The notes: generated from the letters alone by a model not told the origin. Shown: positions 43,828 through 53,095, counted from the stretch's first letter. The stretch: 64,000 nt of DNA from Limnohabitans_A sp048020265 (GCF_048020265.1 NZ_CP171843.1:2852001-2916000), one strand, 5' to 3'. Translations and numbers: made by a program.

Positions 43828-44823
43828 TCACTCGGCCTTGATGCCCAAGTCGTTGATCACCTTGTTCCAAAAGGCGTAGTCGCCGTTGGCCACGGTATCG
43901 AGCGCAGCGGCGCTGGTGCCCGTGGGCGTGAGGCCCAGCTCAATCAGGCGGGCCTGGATCTCAGGCAGCTTCACGATCTTGACGATCTCGGTGTTGAGCT
44001 TGGCGATGATGTCGTTGGGTGTACCCGTGGGTGCAAATATGCCGTGCCACGAGCTGCCAATCACGCCGTTGACGTCGAGGTTGGCGTCAAACTCGGTCAT
44101 GGTGGGTACGTCGGGCAGGCCTGGAATGCGCTGCGCACCCGAGATGCCCAAGGCCTTGACCTTACCCGCTTTGATGAGCGGAATCGCCGTGGTCGAGGCT
44201 TCGACCGACAGGCTGACCACGCCACTCATCACATCGGGTGAGGGGTTGGTTTTGTAGGGCACATGGTTGAGTTTGATGCCCAGCCGCTGCGACCACACTT
44301 CCAGCGCCACATGGGGCTGCGAGCCGACGCCCAAAGAGGCAAAGTCGATCTTGCCTGGGTTCGCCTTGGCGTACGCCACCAACTCTTTCATGTTGTTGTA
44401 AGGCGCTTTGGGGGTGGCGGTCAGCACATGGGGCACTTGCAGGATCTGGCTGACGGCTTTGAAGTCGCGCGGTGGGTTGTACTTGGCGTCTCGGTACACA
44501 TTGGGCGCGATGGCGTGAGTGGCCTTGACGCTAAAAAACAAGGTGTAACCGTCAGCGGGTGCAGTGCCTGCCGCCACAGCGCCGATCATGCCGCCTGCGC
44601 CAGGTTTGTTGTCGACCACCACGGGTTGGCCCAGGGCCCCGCCCAGTTTGTCGCCAATCAGGCGGGCCACCACATCGGGCGAGATGCCGGCCGGGAACGG
44701 CACCACCAGCTTGATCGGGCGATTGGGGTAGCCCGCAGTCTGCGCAAAGGCGCTGGGCGTCGCGATGAGCGTGGTGCTGAGTGCGGCAGTGGTGGCCAAG
44801 GTGAGCAAATGACGGCGTTTCAT
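43828..44823 (-). CDS. Bug/TctC-type substrate-binding protein
   Basis: A 331-residue periplasmic binding protein of the tripartite tricarboxylate transporter family. The signal peptide (MKRRHLLTLATTAALSTT..., cleavage near FAQ) is followed by YPNRPIKLVVPFPAGISPDV and VVVDNKPGAGGMIGA, both family hallmarks. Such orphan Bug proteins abound in Burkholderiales and capture carboxylates. No membrane partners TctA/TctB are adjacent. Confidence 0.93.
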   Translation of the reverse strand: MKRRHLLTLATTAALSTTLIATPSAFAQTAGYPNRPIKLVVPFPAGISPDVVARLIGDKLGGALGQPVVVDNKPGAGGMIGAVAAGTAPADGYTLFFSVKATHAIAPNVYRDAKYNPPRDFKAVSQILQVPHVLTATPKAPYNNMKELVAYAKANPGKIDFASLGVGSQPHVALEVWSQRLGIKLNHVPYKTNPSPDVMSGVVSLSVEASTTAIPLIKAGKVKALGISGAQRIPGLPDVPTMTEFDANLDVNGVIGSSWHGIFAPTGTPNDIIAKLNTEIVKIVKLPEIQARLIELGLTPTGTSAAALDTVANGDYAFWNKVINDLGIKAE

Positions 44824-44889
44824 GGGTTGTCTCCTGTTGGTGTGGTGGTTGCGCGAAAGAAAAGGGAGGGGTGATCGGTGGCAAGCGTG

Positions 44890-45300
44890 TCAGCTCAGGG
44901 TGGCGAAATGCGCCACGCCTGCGGCGGCGACCACGCCGTCTTCGTGCGATTGCACGCCTGAAATCCCAATGGCGCCCACAAACTGGCCATCGCGCACCAG
45001 CGGCAATCCGCCCTCGATGGGGGTGGCACCGGGCAGCATCATCATGACGTTGCGCCCAGCGGCCACGACGGCTTCGATCGCTTGCGTGGGTCGCTTGAAG
45101 AGCAAGGCGGTCTTGGCTTTTTCAACGGCGACGACACTCGACGCTTTTTGCGTGCCGTCCAGCCGTTCGAGGTACATGGTGTGACCCCCCTCGTCCACAA
45201 TCGCGATCACCACGCTCCAGTTGTTGGCGTTGGCACACGCCCTGCAAGCGTTGGCGATTTGTTTGGCATCGTCTATCGAAAGCGCCCATTGGCTGTACAT
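44890..45300 (-). CDS. GlcG/HbpS family protein
   Basis: A 136-residue protein of the GlcG/HbpS (DUF336) fold: SIDDAKQIANACRACANANN at the start, then VAIVDEGGHTMYLERLDG and a Gly-rich GGLPLVRDGQFVGAIGISG. The family includes haem-binding HbpS and GlcG. It is likely the first gene of the catabolic operon reading leftwards to the dehydrogenase. ATG 45300 is chosen over 45318 by alignment with the usual start. Confidence 0.85.
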   Translation of the reverse strand: MYSQWALSIDDAKQIANACRACANANNWSVVIAIVDEGGHTMYLERLDGTQKASSVVAVEKAKTALLFKRPTQAIEAVVAAGRNVMMMLPGATPIEGGLPLVRDGQFVGAIGISGVQSHEDGVVAAAGVAHFATLS

Positions 45301-45586
45301 GCTGGCTCCGCTGATCAAGGGTGAACACGAAAGTGGGTGAAAGAGCGCTCATCCTATGAGGGTGTCTCTTGGGCTCACATCGAGTAAACCCTGAGAGTAG
45401 ACACCTGGGTTACAGCGGGTAAACCAGAATGCAAGGGGGGCCGAGAATGCCCCAATGCCTCTGGCATGCCAGGCCACGTATGGGTGCAACGCGCAGTTCA
45501 TGCGCGACGGCCAGCCGTCGCCCTTGGAATCGAAAACAGGGTTTCGGTCTAGGCTGCGAGTGCGATCATGCGGGCCTGTCTTGTTT
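45301..45586. other. Intergenic gap with repeats upstream of the GlcG operon
   Basis: This gap carries the leader of the leftward GlcG operon. GGTGTCT and AGACACC form an inverted pair around 45361-45402, and the segment has related GTAAACC-type repeats. No gene, RNA or mobile element is recognised in it. A frame from 45455 to 46495 is an antisense shadow of acuI. Confidence 0.35.
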
Positions 45587-46573
45587 TCAGCGGTTGACGT
45601 TCACCACCACCCGACCGCGCACTTGGCCCGCCAAAATCTCCGCGCCCAAGCCGATCGCGTCGGCCATACCCACTTCGCGCGTCATGCGCTCCAGCTGCGT
45701 GGTATCCAGGTCTTGGGCCAGCCGCGCCCAAGCCGCTTCGCGCACGGCACGTGGGGCCATCACGCTGTCGATGCCGACCAAGGTCACGCCGCGCAGGATG
45801 AACGGCGCCACGCTCGATGGAAAGTCCATGCCTTGCGCCAGGCCGCAGGCGGTGATCACGCCGCCGTATTTCGTGCTGGCGCAGGCGTTGGCCAGGGTGT
45901 GGCTGCCCACTGTGTCGACCACGCCGGCCCAGCGCTCTTTGGCCAGCGGTTTGCCGGGGGCCGACAGTTCGGCCCGGTCCATCACGTCGGCCGCGCCCAG
46001 CTGGCGCAGGTAGTCGGCTTCCTGCAGTCGGCCGGTGCTGGCCACCACGCGGTAACCCAGTTTGGCCAGCAGCGCAATCGCCACGCTGCCCACACCGCCG
46101 CCTGCGCCCGTGACCAAAATGTCGCCCTTGTCCGGTGTGACGCCGTGCTTTTGCAGCGCCATCACGCACAGCATGGCGGTGTAACCGGCCGTGCCAATGG
46201 CCATGGCTTGGCGCGGGGTGAAGGCGGTAGGCAGTTTCACCAGCCAGTCGCCTTTGAGGCGCGCCTTTTGCGCCAAACCGCCGCTGTGGCTCTCGCCCAC
46301 GCCCCAGCCGTTGAGCACGACTTGGTCACCCACTTTGAAGAGCGGGTGCTGGCTCTCGGTCACCGTGCCCGCCAGGTCGATGCCGGGCGTGAGCGGGAAT
46401 TTGCGCACCACGGGCGATTTGCCGGTGATGGCCAGGCCGTCTTTGTAATTGACGGTGGAATAGTCCACCTGTACGGTCACGTCGCCTTCGGGTAAGGCGC
46501 TGTCGTCCAGCGTTTGCAGGGTGCAGCGGTAACCGGCGTCGTCTTTTTGGATTTGCAGGGCTTGGTAAGTCAT
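45587..46573 (-). CDS. acuI: Acrylyl-CoA reductase (NADPH), AcuI/YhdH family
   Basis: A 328-residue medium-chain dehydrogenase/reductase. The start MTYQALQI..., VDYSTVNYKDGLAITGK, the PGIDLAGTV block and the nucleotide-binding VTGAGGGVGSVAIALLAKLGY match AcuI/YhdH enzymes, which reduce acrylyl-CoA to propionyl-CoA and remove toxic acrylate (for example after DMSP or 3-hydroxypropionate). It is cytoplasmic. It is close to the DMT transporter upstream, which may share its transcript. Confidence 0.88.
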   Translation of the reverse strand: MTYQALQIQKDDAGYRCTLQTLDDSALPEGDVTVQVDYSTVNYKDGLAITGKSPVVRKFPLTPGIDLAGTVTESQHPLFKVGDQVVLNGWGVGESHSGGLAQKARLKGDWLVKLPTAFTPRQAMAIGTAGYTAMLCVMALQKHGVTPDKGDILVTGAGGGVGSVAIALLAKLGYRVVASTGRLQEADYLRQLGAADVMDRAELSAPGKPLAKERWAGVVDTVGSHTLANACASTKYGGVITACGLAQGMDFPSSVAPFILRGVTLVGIDSVMAPRAVREAAWARLAQDLDTTQLERMTREVGMADAIGLGAEILAGQVRGRVVVNVNR

Positions 46574-46622
46574 GTGTGTCTTTCAGAAAGGGGTTTGGAG
46601 AGGTGTGGATCGCGGCAAGTGC

Positions 46623-47528
46623 TCAGCCAGGTTTGCGGTTGACCAGCACAATGCCCACGGCCACCAGCGCCAAGGACAGTGCCAGCGTCAGGCTCACGGC
46701 TTCGCCCAGCCAGAGCATGCCGAACAGCAGAGCGAACAGCGGCGTCAAAAACACAAAGGCGGAAATTTTGGTGGCCGGGTAGTGGCCCAGCATCCACATC
46801 CAGGCCAGGTAGCTGGCGAATGCTCCCACCACGGTTTGCAGCGCCACCGAGCTGATGGCAAAGTGGCTCCAGTCGCCGCCCCAGGGCTCACCCATCAGGT
46901 GTGACAGCAAGACCAGCACCACGGTGCTGACGGCCAGTTGGTAGAACAGCAGTTTTTCGGCGGCCAGGCGCGTCAGGTTGGCAGCGCGGATGGCCACCGT
47001 CGTCAGGCCCCACAAGGCTCCGGCCGCCAGGCCCATCAGGTCGCCCGTGGCACCGCCGCCGCCAAAACCTTCGCGCAAGGCAAACACCACGGCGGCAAAC
47101 GCGCAGGCCATGCCCAGCCATTGCACAGGGCGCAGCCGCTCGGTGCGAATGAACAAAGGCACCAGCGCCGCGACCCAAAAGGGCGAGGTGTACAAAAACA
47201 CCGTCAGCCGCGAGGCCGAGGTGTGCTGCAGGCCGATGTAGATGAAAGCAAACTCCGCAGCAAACAGGCAGCCCACCAGCAAACCGGCCCACAGGCTGCC
47301 GTCGCTTGCAAACAGGCGCACCCCGCGCCATTGGCACCACAGCCACAGCAGCAGCGTGGCCCCCACGCCGCGCACCGCGGACTGGAACACAGGGGGCAAT
47401 TCGGCCACCGTGGCTTTGACCAGGACCTGTTGAAACCCCCAGAACATGCAGCAGACCAGCAGCATGCTCACGGCCAGGGTGTCCAGGTGCTCTTTGCGGA
47501 TTTTTTCGGGCGGGGTCATGCCGTCCAT
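46623..47528 (-). CDS. DMT/EamA family transporter
   Basis: A 301-residue ten-helix membrane protein with two EamA repeats. WGFQQVLVKATVAELPP is in the first repeat and PLFALLFGMLWLGEAVS in the second. It probably exports metabolites. The start may be ATG 47528 or the next ATG three codons on. It lies 49 bases before acuI and diverges from phoD. Confidence 0.85.
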   Translation of the reverse strand: MDGMTPPEKIRKEHLDTLAVSMLLVCCMFWGFQQVLVKATVAELPPVFQSAVRGVGATLLLWLWCQWRGVRLFASDGSLWAGLLVGCLFAAEFAFIYIGLQHTSASRLTVFLYTSPFWVAALVPLFIRTERLRPVQWLGMACAFAAVVFALREGFGGGGATGDLMGLAAGALWGLTTVAIRAANLTRLAAEKLLFYQLAVSTVVLVLLSHLMGEPWGGDWSHFAISSVALQTVVGAFASYLAWMWMLGHYPATKISAFVFLTPLFALLFGMLWLGEAVSLTLALSLALVAVGIVLVNRKPG

Positions 47529-47653
47529 TGTGCCGCCGTGCAGCGTGTCCGCCTGTCACCACCAGGCAAGCGGCCACTGGCGCAGGCCAGCCCGAAGCAC
47601 CCCGGTTACCATGCCCGCTGAATTTTTTGCCAATCAAACACGCCTTGCCAAAC

Positions 47654-49234
47654 ATGAACCGACCCCTTGTTTCTCGCCGCGATGTGCACCGCCGCGCCTT
47701 GGCCCTGGCCTTGATGCCCTGGTTGAGCGCAGCCGCCCAAGCGCAGTTGTTGCAGGGTTCGCCTTCGGGCAACGGGCTGCGCTGGCAAGTGGACCCCTTC
47801 GGTTTGGGGGTGGCCAGCGGGCAACCCCAGCCGGGCAGCGTGGTGCTGTGGACGCGCCTTCGCATCAGCGAGGCCGATGCAGCGCTGAAGACCCAAAGCG
47901 TGCTCGTCGTGTGCGAGGTGTTTGCCGATGCGGCATTGCGCCAGCCCGTGCGCCAGTGGCGCGTGCAGACCGATCCCAGCCGTGGCCACAGCGTGCATGT
48001 GCTGGCCAGTGGTTTGCGGCCCGGGCGGCCTTATTGGTACCGTTTTGTCTGCGGCAACGCCATCAGCCCGGTGGGCCGTGCACGCACCAGCCCTGCCGCC
48101 GATGAAGCCGTGGCGCGTTTGCGCATGGGCCTGGCCTCTTGCCAGCATTACGAGCAGGGCTACTTTGCCGCCCACCGCGAGATGGCCCAAAGCGATCTGG
48201 ATTTGGTGCTGTTTGTGGGTGACTACATTTACGAAAGCTCCAACCCCCAGTACATGCTGCGCAAGCACCAAGGGGGCGTGCCCAAGTTGCTGGAGGAATA
48301 CCGCGAGCGCCACGCGCAATACAAAAGCGATGCCGATCTGCAAGCCTGCCACGCCGCGCACACTTGGGTCATGACTTGGGATGACCACGAAGTGGTCAAC
48401 GATTACGCCAACGACCTCGATCACCAGTTCACCGACCCACAGTTGTTTTTGCGCCGCCGCGCGGCGGCTTACCAAGCCTATTTTGAGCACATGCCGCTGC
48501 GCCTGGGGCCAGACCCGGTCAACGGCAGCCAAATGCGCATCCATGACCGTATGGCTTGGGGCAAGCTGGTCGATCTGTGGACACTCGACTGCCGCCAGTA
48601 CCGTGACCACCAGGCCTGTCTGGACCCGAACCGGGGCGGTGGCCGGGTGGTGGTGGGGTGTGACGCCCTGAGCGATCCGGCGCGCAGCATGCTGGGCGCG
48701 GCGCAAGAGCAATGGTTGACCGAGGGCCTGACGCGCAGCACCCGGCGCTGGAAACTGGTGGCGCAGTCCACGCAAATGAGTTCGAGTGGCGTCAACACCC
48801 CTTTGGGGCGCAGTGCCTTCACCGATGGCTGGGACGGCTACCCGCAAGCCCGCGCCAGACTGCTCGGCACGGTGGCGCAGGCAGGGGTGTCCAATGTGCT
48901 GATGCTGGGCGGCGATGTGCACATGAACGTGGCGGCCCAATTGCGCGTGCAAGCCAATGACGAGCGCTCGCCTGTGGTGGCCAGCGAGATCGTGACCACA
49001 TCGGTCACCTCACGCGGTCTGGGTGAGAAGTTGTTGGCCCAAATTCGCGAGAGCAACCCGGACATCCTGCATGCCCGCTCGGACGAACGCGGTTACACCG
49101 TGCTGGATGTGCGGCCCGAGGGCGTGGCGGCAGAGTTCAGAACCACCCCCAACCCGGCCCAGACGGACGGGGTTTTTCGCTCGCAGGGGCAGTGGGTTGT
49201 TCGCGCGGGGGTGCCAGGCTTGCAAAAAGCCTGA
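47654..49234 (+). CDS. PhoD-like alkaline phosphatase
   Basis: A 526-residue PhoD family metallophosphatase/phosphodiesterase. The N-terminus has a Tat-like signal (VSRRDVHRRALALALMPWL, cleavage near AQA). The metal-binding blocks are FVGDYIYESSN, TWDDHEVVNDYAND and LGGDVHMNVAAQL. The enzyme acts in the periplasm to release phosphate from esters and is usually Ca/Fe dependent. The start at 47654 is chosen because it begins the Tat signal. Confidence 0.9.
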   Translation: MNRPLVSRRDVHRRALALALMPWLSAAAQAQLLQGSPSGNGLRWQVDPFGLGVASGQPQPGSVVLWTRLRISEADAALKTQSVLVVCEVFADAALRQPVRQWRVQTDPSRGHSVHVLASGLRPGRPYWYRFVCGNAISPVGRARTSPAADEAVARLRMGLASCQHYEQGYFAAHREMAQSDLDLVLFVGDYIYESSNPQYMLRKHQGGVPKLLEEYRERHAQYKSDADLQACHAAHTWVMTWDDHEVVNDYANDLDHQFTDPQLFLRRRAAAYQAYFEHMPLRLGPDPVNGSQMRIHDRMAWGKLVDLWTLDCRQYRDHQACLDPNRGGGRVVVGCDALSDPARSMLGAAQEQWLTEGLTRSTRRWKLVAQSTQMSSSGVNTPLGRSAFTDGWDGYPQARARLLGTVAQAGVSNVLMLGGDVHMNVAAQLRVQANDERSPVVASEIVTTSVTSRGLGEKLLAQIRESNPDILHARSDERGYTVLDVRPEGVAAEFRTTPNPAQTDGVFRSQGQWVVRAGVPGLQKA

Positions 49235-49248
49235 CGCCCATCGGCCCG

Positions 49249-49257
49249 TGTGGATAA
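49249..49257 (-). promoter_or_regulatory. Isolated DnaA box between phoD and TetR genes
   Basis: TGTGGATAA is a perfect complement of TTATCCACA. It is the only perfect box I noticed outside the minC gap; a single one in 64 kb is close to chance. Confidence 0.3.
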
Positions 49258-49339
49258 ACGGGACTCTCGCGGTTTGAATTGAACAGGCTTAGGGATGACC
49301 GCAGGGTCTTTTTTTGGTCTGCCGGGCTAGAATCCGCCG

Positions 49340-49963
49340 ATGAATACAGAAGCCCGCACACCGCCCAAAAAATCCTTCAAGGTCCAGATGCTGGCCGCCC
49401 GAGAGACGGCCATCATCCAGTCGGTCAACCGATTGCTGGCCGAAAAAGGCTTTGACGCGATGACGGTGGACGAAGTGGCGGCCGAGGTGGGCATTGCCAA
49501 GGCCAGCCTGTACAAGCATTTCACCAGCAAGGAAGAGCTGGCCTGCGCGGCCATGGTGACGGCCATGCGCAAGGCGCAAGAGTTCATCTCGACTTTGCCT
49601 GCCGAACAGGCGGCCATTGACAAGCTCAAGGCGGTGACCCGCTGGACGATGACCCTCAAACTGCAAGGCCTGATGCCTTCCTTGCCCAGCCAGAATTCCA
49701 GCCTGCGTGCCACCTTGATGGCCAGCAAGGACTACATGGATGGCTTGATGGAAGTCAGCGACGCTTTGGGCGGCTGGATCGAAAAGGCTCAGGCCCAGGG
49801 CCAGATCAACCAAGCCTTGCCCGCGGTGGCTGTGCTCTACACCCTGTTTGCGCGGGCCTGCGACCCGGTGTTGGAGTTCCTCAAAATGGGCGAGCAGCAC
49901 ACCGAGGAACAAATCCTCGATCTGGTGATGAGCACCTGTTTTGACGGCCTGAGCGCCCGCTGA
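49340..49963 (+). CDS. TetR/AcrR family transcriptional regulator
   Basis: A 207-residue regulator. The N-terminal helix-turn-helix region covers about residues 22-65 (AIIQSVNRLLAEKGF, VDEVAAEVGIAKASLYKHF); the rest is a helical ligand-binding domain. It is not coupled to a clear target gene: phoD is upstream on the same strand and the stress protein lies convergent. Ligand unknown. Confidence 0.9.
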   Translation: MNTEARTPPKKSFKVQMLAARETAIIQSVNRLLAEKGFDAMTVDEVAAEVGIAKASLYKHFTSKEELACAAMVTAMRKAQEFISTLPAEQAAIDKLKAVTRWTMTLKLQGLMPSLPSQNSSLRATLMASKDYMDGLMEVSDALGGWIEKAQAQGQINQALPAVAVLYTLFARACDPVLEFLKMGEQHTEEQILDLVMSTCFDGLSAR

Positions 49964-50031
49964 AGCGGTCTTGAGTGGGAGTGAGCCCCAACTAGCGAAT
50001 GCTTGGCTTCCCGCGGGGCTTGTCCCGATGT

Positions 50032-50454
50032 TCAGCGCACCAACAGCACGGGCACCTTGCAATGCGCCAACACCTGGGTGGCGACCGAGCCCATGACCAG
50101 GTTGCCCAGCGTGCCGTGGCCGTGTGAGCCCATCACCACCAGGTCAAACTTGCCGCTGTCAGCGGTCTTGGAAATGGTCTCGCCCGCATGTCCTACTTTG
50201 GCCACGGTCTTGGCGTCGATGCCGTGACGCAACAGGAACTTGGTGACTGGGCCGAGCACTTTTTCAGCCTCTTCACGTTGGTAGGCGTCGACCACTTCTT
50301 TGCCCACGGCTGCGCGCGCACGGGGGGGCAGTTGTGGATTCACCGTCAGCAGGGTGTAGCTGTTGTTCGCGCTGAACAATTCGTCGTGCGTGGTCAGGTA
50401 GGCCAGCATTTTTTTGGTGTATTCGCTGCCATCAACGGCCAATAAGATTTTCAT
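50032..50454 (-). CDS. Universal stress protein (UspA family)
   Basis: A 140-residue Usp domain protein: KILLAVDGSEYTKKML at the start and the ATP-binding motif GSHGHGTLGNLVMGSVA near the end (G-x2-G-x9-GS form). A Lys-rich N-terminal loop and VLLV end fit the family. It is cytoplasmic and induced under stress in other bacteria. It is monocistronic and convergent with the TetR gene. Confidence 0.92.
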   Translation of the reverse strand: MKILLAVDGSEYTKKMLAYLTTHDELFSANNSYTLLTVNPQLPPRARAAVGKEVVDAYQREEAEKVLGPVTKFLLRHGIDAKTVAKVGHAGETISKTADSGKFDLVVMGSHGHGTLGNLVMGSVATQVLAHCKVPVLLVR

Positions 50455-50582
50455 GAAGGTCTCCTGTTGCGGATCAAAGAAGGCTTGACTTTAACCGCAG
50501 CCTCAGAGCCCTGTCTTGACTTGGGTCATGAAACTTGGGGTGCTGCCGGGACGTGTGTGACCCCATCTGATCTGGCATTCAT

Positions 50583-51455
50583 TCAGAGTGTGAGCAGGCA
50601 GCCAGGCTGAAATTGCAGCTGCTCGTTTTTGTGCGCATAACCCAGCGGATTGGCCACCACGCGGCAGCCGTGTTGGGTGTAGTCGCTGGCGCAATGCAAA
50701 TGGCCGTGTAGCCACAACTGGGCGTGTGGCAGCAAGTGGTCGAGTGCATTGCAAAAACCGGCCGTGCCCGGCACGTGGCCGTAACGCGGGTCGGCGCTGT
50801 GCAGGCTGGGAGCAAAGTGCGTGATGACCACGGTGGGTCCATCAAACGGCTGGGCCAAGGCCTGGCTCAACCAGACTTGGCATTGCAGGGCCTGCTCGCG
50901 CAGGCCCTCGGCCAGCCAGGGCTCGCCATGGCGTGTGGTCAGGGTTTTGCGCAGGTAATAGTTAGCCGCCCGAAAAGCCTTGTCACGTGCCTTGAGCTGG
51001 CGTGTGTACTGGCTGTTGGGGTGGTGAAAGTGGGCTGGAAATTTGGCAGATGTGGGGTCTGGCAAGGTCTGGCCTGCCAGCGGCCCCAGCGCATCGAAAT
51101 CGGTCCACAGCGTGGTGCCGACAAAACGCACACCGTCCAGCTCCAGCACCTCGCGCTCCAGCCAGGTGATGCCCAAGCGCTGGCAGGTGCCCTGCAAACG
51201 GGTGTGGGCTTCGTCAAAGTCCAGGCCGTCGTATTCGTGGTTGCCGGGCACAAACAGCACGGGTGTCGGCCAGCCGTGCAACGGTGAAAACCGCGCCAGG
51301 CCAAAGTCGCCATCGCCAGCTGCCGCCAGGGCCGAGCCGGTTTGGTACGAGCCGATGTCACCGGCCAGCACCAGCACATCGGCACCTGGCGCGGGCGTGG
51401 GCATGAAGCCGGGGTTGGACTCCAGATGCAGGTCCGACAGGAGCTGGATGTTCAT
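50583..51455 (-). CDS. Calcineurin-like metallophosphoesterase
   Basis: A 290-residue metallophosphoesterase. Metal-binding motifs are in order: SDLHLES (D-x-H), LAGDIGS (GD), VPGNHEYDG (GNHE), VITHFAPS (H) and GHLHCASDY (GH-x-H). Substrate unknown. It overlaps the LysR stop by ATGA on the same strand, suggesting a common transcript. Confidence 0.9.
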   Translation of the reverse strand: MNIQLLSDLHLESNPGFMPTPAPGADVLVLAGDIGSYQTGSALAAAGDGDFGLARFSPLHGWPTPVLFVPGNHEYDGLDFDEAHTRLQGTCQRLGITWLEREVLELDGVRFVGTTLWTDFDALGPLAGQTLPDPTSAKFPAHFHHPNSQYTRQLKARDKAFRAANYYLRKTLTTRHGEPWLAEGLREQALQCQVWLSQALAQPFDGPTVVITHFAPSLHSADPRYGHVPGTAGFCNALDHLLPHAQLWLHGHLHCASDYTQHGCRVVANPLGYAHKNEQLQFQPGCLLTL

Positions 51456-52438
51456 GCCTGTCCTTCCGGGGCTTCGGTGTCGAAAGCCGCTTTCGCCACT
51501 TGCAGCAGTTGCTCACGCAGCCATTGGTGCGCGCTGTCGTGTTGCAGCCGCCGATGCCACAAAGCCTCGACATGCACGGGGGGCACGTCCAGGGGCAGCT
51601 CGCGCAGCAGCAACTGATCGCCCATGCCGGTGGTAGGCACAAAGTGGCGCGGCAGCACGGTGAGCAAGTCGGAGTTGACAACCACCTGCCCGGCGGTGAA
51701 AAACTGGTTCACCGTCATCACGATGCGGCGCTGCCGCCCAATCGTGGCCAGCGCTTCGTCGACAAAGCCATAGGGCCGACCTGAAAAACTCACGAGCAGG
51801 TGCCGGGCGGCGCAATACCTGTCCAGTGTCATGGGCTGCTTGGCCAGGGGGTGGCCTTGTCGCATCACGCACACATATTCACCGGCATACAGGCGCTGGT
51901 GTTCAAACGACACGGCTTCACCCGCTTGTGCGCGCCCGGTCAAATCGGTCAGCACTGCGGGAAAGTAGCCCAATGCCATGTCTGCAGCACCATCGCTGAG
52001 CAAACTGCGCGGGTCGCGCGTGGTCAGCGGCACCACCCTGAGCGAGACGCCCGGGGCCTCGGACTGGATTTGACGGGCCAACCCGCCCATCAGTTCTGCG
52101 GCCGTGGCGTCCGCCATGGCCAGGATGAAGGTGCTGCTGGCTTCGTGTGGCACAAACGTTTTGGGCACGATGGCTTCCTGCAGCTGGCGCAGGGCCTCTC
52201 GAACGCTGGGCCATAGCACCAAGGCGCGTGGGGTGGGCTCGATGCCGTGCCCGTGGCGGCGCACCAGTTCGTCGCCCAGTGCATCGCGCAAGCGGCGCAA
52301 GGCGTTACTCACAGCGGGCTGGGTCAGCGAGAGGTTGCGTGCCGCCCTTGTCAGGCTGCGTTCGGCCATGACCTCGTCAAAAATTCGGAGCAAATTCAGG
52401 TCGAGCGTGCGAAATGCGGCCGGTATGGGGGGATTCAT
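51452..52438 (-). CDS. LysR family transcriptional regulator
   Basis: A 328-residue LysR regulator, N-terminal wHTH at about residues 9-68 (LRIFDEVMAERSLTRAARNL, LTQPAVSNALRRLRDALGDEL) and a periplasmic-binding-like effector domain after that. The pattern AERSLTRAA...LTQPAVSNAL resembles the NodD/NahR-like subgroup for aromatic or related compounds. It diverges from the small membrane protein gene across 147 bases with a palindrome, and overlaps the metallophosphoesterase. Confidence 0.9.
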   Translation of the reverse strand: MNPPIPAAFRTLDLNLLRIFDEVMAERSLTRAARNLSLTQPAVSNALRRLRDALGDELVRRHGHGIEPTPRALVLWPSVREALRQLQEAIVPKTFVPHEASSTFILAMADATAAELMGGLARQIQSEAPGVSLRVVPLTTRDPRSLLSDGAADMALGYFPAVLTDLTGRAQAGEAVSFEHQRLYAGEYVCVMRQGHPLAKQPMTLDRYCAARHLLVSFSGRPYGFVDEALATIGRQRRIVMTVNQFFTAGQVVVNSDLLTVLPRHFVPTTGMGDQLLLRELPLDVPPVHVEALWHRRLQHDSAHQWLREQLLQVAKAAFDTEAPEGQA

Positions 52439-52468
52439 GCAAATGCCTCTGATGTATCACTATTATGA

Positions 52469-52482
52469 ATGATGAACATCAT
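52469..52482. promoter_or_regulatory. Palindrome in LysR divergent promoter
   Basis: ATGATG-AA-CATCAT is an exact 6+6 inverted repeat in the 147-base divergent gap. LysR regulators bind such interrupted palindromes (T-N11-A type). Assignment is inference from position. Confidence 0.4.
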
Positions 52483-52585
52483 GAATATAAAGTTGAATCG
52501 CATGAGTAAAAACCCTATGATTCAGGTCATGGTTTTGCTGGTTTGGACTGCCAAAGCATACAAAACCAAATCAAGGGAACTCAAA

Positions 52586-53059
52586 ATGAACACGACCACT
52601 TCTAAATCTGTCCTGGGCCAAATGCCCTCTCCCACCGCTGCACAGGGAGCAGCTACCACTGGGGCCAAAACCTTGGCCACGTTGATGTTGGCCGCCGGTG
52701 TGGCCGCTTTGGTGGTAATGGCCGACCACCTGATTGACGACTGGGCCGAAACACACGTGATCGCGGCCTGGATGGCGCTTTGGGCCGTGGCGGTGGTCGC
52801 CATTGCCGCCTTGCGCGGCGTGAGCCGTCTGTTGGCGCAGGCCGTGATGGCGAATCTGGACACCTGGTCGGCCAACTTGGCGCGCAACCGTGCCGATCAG
52901 CGACTGTGGGCCATGGCCCAAACCGACAGCCGCCTGATGACCGAGCTGCAAACGGCCATGGACCGCGCCGAAAACACGGCCGCTCCAGCCGCCGACTTGA
53001 CCACTTACATGAGCCGCCGTGCTGCCCGCATGGTCAACAGCCGCATGTATTACATCTGA
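52586..53059 (+). CDS. Two-helix membrane protein, unknown function
   Basis: A 157-residue protein with hydrophobic helices at about residues 30-46 and 60-80 and a long polar, Ala/Arg-rich C-terminus ending RRAARMVNSRMYYI. AAGGGA lies upstream of the ATG 52586, so this start is preferred over the long frame from 52469, which runs over the palindrome. I do not recognise a family. It is divergent from the LysR gene, so it may be its target, and a strong terminator follows. Confidence 0.65.
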   Translation: MNTTTSKSVLGQMPSPTAAQGAATTGAKTLATLMLAAGVAALVVMADHLIDDWAETHVIAAWMALWAVAVVAIAALRGVSRLLAQAVMANLDTWSANLARNRADQRLWAMAQTDSRLMTELQTAMDRAENTAAPAADLTTYMSRRAARMVNSRMYYI

Positions 53060-53095
53060 GCATCCTCGGCGCCAGAAGCGACGCCATTGAAATCC

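Noticed and set aside
45455..46495. Plus-strand frame of 346 residues opposite acuI
   Set aside because: The AcuI reading frame is complete on the minus strand. The part before 45587 showed no recognisable protein.
47606..48952. Minus-strand frame of 448 residues opposite phoD
   Set aside because: PhoD motifs are intact on the plus strand; the reverse frame has no family signal.
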